Origin: Candidatus Poseidoniales archaeon | Lineage (GTDB): Archaea; Thermoplasmatota; Poseidoniia; Poseidoniales; Poseidoniaceae | NCBI GenBank assembly: GCA_012959845.1 | Contig: DUCL01000025.1 | Coordinates: forward strand, 1 to 7,705 | Length of the DNA stretch: 7,705 nucleotides | Direction of reading: 5' to 3' | Shown: positions 6,524 to 7,705 of the stretch, piece after piece | Layout of the letters: every line of letters starts with the position of its first letter | Numbering within the stretch: position 1 is the first letter of the stretch | Made by a program: the position numbers and the translations under genes | The notes under the pieces: model-generated | The model's input: the letters and a program-made list of their open reading frames with translations, nothing else | What the model was told of the DNA's origin: nothing | The model's database searches: none

Positions 6524-6545
6524 ATAGAGAAATATTATTCTCTAT
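6524..6545. promoter_or_regulatory. Perfect 8-bp inverted repeat in the nrdB/dut intergenic region, candidate operator
   Basis: ATAGAGAA (6524-6531) and TTCTCTAT (6538-6545) are perfect arms separated by ATATTA. The element lies near the middle of the 287-bp divergent region, which otherwise shows no gene. The size and symmetry suit a dimeric regulator, and the position allows control of both nrdBA and dut-lipB. It is not the known NrdR consensus. A hairpin in an unseen transcript is the alternative. Confidence 0.45.
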
Positions 6546-6627
6546 CTAGAAAACCATTGATTTTCGCCCAAAAACTAACAAAAAATACCCCTCACCTTCC
6601 ACTGGAGTTATGTAAGTAAGTTTCAAC

Positions 6628-6636
6628 TTTAGAATA
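6628..6636 (+). promoter_or_regulatory. Candidate TATA box of dut-lipB
   Basis: TTTAGAATA is centred about 37 bp before the dut ATG and would give a leader of roughly 10 nt. No Shine-Dalgarno is visible before dut, so a short-leader or leaderless mRNA fits. The motif is degenerate. Confidence 0.35.
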
Positions 6637-6668
6637 AGGGTCAAAAACCTCCTTCACAACGACCGTAC

Positions 6669-7121
6669 ATGGAGCAAATTCAATTGTCGGTCCAATTCGC
6701 ACGTCTAAACGAAGAAGCAAAATTGCCAACCCAAGGTTCAGCACTTGCTGCTGGGTGGGATTTGTACGCTTTAGAAGAAACAATTATTCCTAAAGGTGCC
6801 AGCACTTTCATCGCAACTGGGTTGGCTGTGGCAATACCTGAAGGTTGGGAAGGACAGATACGATGTCGTTCATCTCTAGGGAAAAAAGGAATGATACTTC
6901 CAAACGGTGTAGGTACTATCGATGCAGACTATCGCGGTGAATTGAAAGTGTTAGCAACATGGATTGGACAAGGAGATAGTTTTACTGTTACTAAGGGTGA
7001 ACGTGTTGCACAATTATTATTCGCACAAGTTCCAAAAGTAACAATAGTCGAAACATCGTATGAAGACCTAGGGAATACTGAGCGAGGAAGCGGCGGCTTC
7101 GGCTCTTCAGGACAATATTGA
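6669..7121 (+). CDS. dut: Deoxyuridine 5'-triphosphate nucleotidohydrolase (dUTPase)
   Basis: A 150-aa trimeric-type dUTPase that hydrolyses dUTP to dUMP and pyrophosphate, keeping uracil out of DNA and feeding thymidylate synthesis. All five family motifs are present: 1, AAGWDLYA (27-34); 2, RSSLG (67-71); 3, GTIDADYRGE (82-91) with the catalytic Asp probably D85 and the uracil-pocket Tyr Y88; 4, KGERVAQLLF (109-118); 5, RGSGGFGSSG (139-148), the glycine-rich flap that closes over the phosphates. The length is normal. In motif 1 Trp replaces the usual Tyr or Phe. The ATG at 6669 is the only sensible start: the frame has a stop at 6630 and no alternative start codon between. It is divergent from nrdBA, which fits the shared deoxynucleotide pathway, and is followed 20 bp later by lipB. 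A dCTP deaminase is less likely given the clean dUTPase motifs. Confidence 0.96.
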   Translation: MEQIQLSVQFARLNEEAKLPTQGSALAAGWDLYALEETIIPKGASTFIATGLAVAIPEGWEGQIRCRSSLGKKGMILPNGVGTIDADYRGELKVLATWIGQGDSFTVTKGERVAQLLFAQVPKVTIVETSYEDLGNTERGSGGFGSSGQY

Positions 7122-7130
7122 TCAATTAAC

Positions 7131-7134
7131 GAGG
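7131..7134 (+). promoter_or_regulatory. Ribosome-binding site of lipB
   Basis: GAGG lies 7 nt before the ATG at 7142, inside the 20-bp gap after dut. It fits an internal gene of a dut-lipB operon, in contrast to dut, which has no such site. Confidence 0.55.
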
Positions 7135-7141
7135 GATTGAA

Positions 7142-7705
7142 ATGGTAGTAGACAGGGGTGTGCAAATAATTCATCTTGGTGAAACTCCCTATCAACAAGC
7201 TTTGGATTTAATGAAAAAACTTCAGCAGCAAAGAATCGCCGATCAAATCCCAGACACATTACTACTGCTACATCACCCCGAAATCGTTACTGTGGGGCCA
7301 CGAGCAACGAATGATGGAATAAAGGCACCAGAAGGATACCCTACTCATCCAGTTGATAGAGGCGGTGGATTAACTTGGCATGGACCAGGTCAATTAGTTG
7401 GTTATCCGATATTCAAATGGGACTTAGAAGGGGAAACTTCAGTAGCAGCAATAATATCAATACTTGAACAATGGATAATTAGTACCTTAGATGACATGGG
7501 AATTAAATCCTCAAGGGATGAAAGAATGCAGGGCGTGTGGGTTGATAATAAGAAAATCTGCAGTATTGGACTTTCATTCCTAAGATGGGTTTCGCGTCAT
7601 GGATTTTCGGTAAATCTAGACACACCGCTTGGAAGAGTTGAGGGTTTGGCAGGATGTGGTCTTGAAAGTAATACTACCACTTCTCTTGCGAGATTGGGCC
7701 ATCAA
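7142..7705 (+). CDS. lipB: Lipoyl(octanoyl) transferase (3' end outside window)
   Basis: The first 188 codons are visible and open to the right edge. LipB moves octanoate from octanoyl-acyl carrier protein to the lipoyl-domain lysine of 2-oxoacid dehydrogenases and the glycine cleavage H protein, before LipA adds sulfur. Evidence: the signature RGGGLTWHGPGQLVGYP (73-89), followed by GVWVDNKKICSIG (131-143) in which K138 is the expected catalytic lysine, SRHGFSVNLD (151-160), and the catalytic cysteine C172 in AGCGL. The family is about 210-250 aa, so roughly 25-60 residues are missing. The close match to bacterial LipB, including the KIxSIG and CG motifs, separates it from LplA- or LipM-type ligases. 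It is probably co-transcribed with dut but has no known functional link to it. The acyl donor in this organism is uncertain if it is an archaeon, because archaea often lack a full fatty-acid synthase. Confidence 0.93.
   Translation, partial: MVVDRGVQIIHLGETPYQQALDLMKKLQQQRIADQIPDTLLLLHHPEIVTVGPRATNDGIKAPEGYPTHPVDRGGGLTWHGPGQLVGYPIFKWDLEGETSVAAIISILEQWIISTLDDMGIKSSRDERMQGVWVDNKKICSIGLSFLRWVSRHGFSVNLDTPLGRVEGLAGCGLESNTTTSLARLGHQ

Noticed and set aside
6382..6668. Search for a small gene or structured RNA in the 287-bp nrdB/dut gap
   Set aside because: No start codon with a ribosome-binding site and plausible coding frame, and no long stable fold apart from the two inverted repeats listed.
6592..6783. 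Minus-strand 63-aa frame overlapping the dut 5' end
   Set aside because: It overlaps the well-supported dut motif region, has no recognisable motif and no ribosome-binding site; treated as a shadow.

Overview
The window looks like ordinary chromosomal DNA from a planktonic marine archaeon, most likely Marine Group II (Candidatus Poseidoniales) or a close relative. This is inferred from gene content, without a marker-gene search. The supporting signs are a large surface protein with thrombospondin type 3-like Asp-rich repeats, a C-terminal membrane anchor and a Trp-rich cytoplasmic tail; a eukaryote-like class I ribonucleotide reductase; TATA-like boxes placed for leaderless or short-leader transcripts beside genes with good Shine-Dalgarno sites; and an AT-leaning base composition. 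A bacterium with eukaryote-like NrdAB is the main alternative.

Layout: bases 1-1646 (+) hold the 3' part of a surface protein gene that enters from the left edge. It converges on a ZIP-family metal transporter (1694-2491, -). Upstream of the transporter on the same strand is a 66-aa cold-shock protein (2587-2787, -), then nrdA (2888-5281, -) and nrdB (5341-6381, -). The order of transcription is nrdB, nrdA, csp, zip; nrdB-nrdA looks like an operon, and csp seems to have its own promoter. A 287-bp divergent intergenic region (6382-6668) separates nrdB from dut (6669-7121, +), which is followed 20 bp later by lipB (7142 to the right edge, +, incomplete).

How the genes work together: NrdB and NrdA form an oxygen-dependent class Ia ribonucleotide reductase that makes deoxynucleotides, and dUTPase removes dUTP and supplies dUMP for dTMP synthesis. 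The divergent nrdBA and dut genes therefore form a small DNA-precursor locus. LipB (octanoyl transfer to lipoyl domains) is probably only co-transcribed with dut. The transporter, cold-shock protein and surface protein are unrelated neighbours.

I saw no mobile element, CRISPR array, tRNA, rRNA, defence system or clearly novel system. The points most worth a second look are two inverted repeats in the nrdB/dut intergenic region, a 15-bp direct repeat between nrdA and csp, the very eukaryote-like NrdAB, and the recently duplicated repeat array with its unusual tail in the surface protein.
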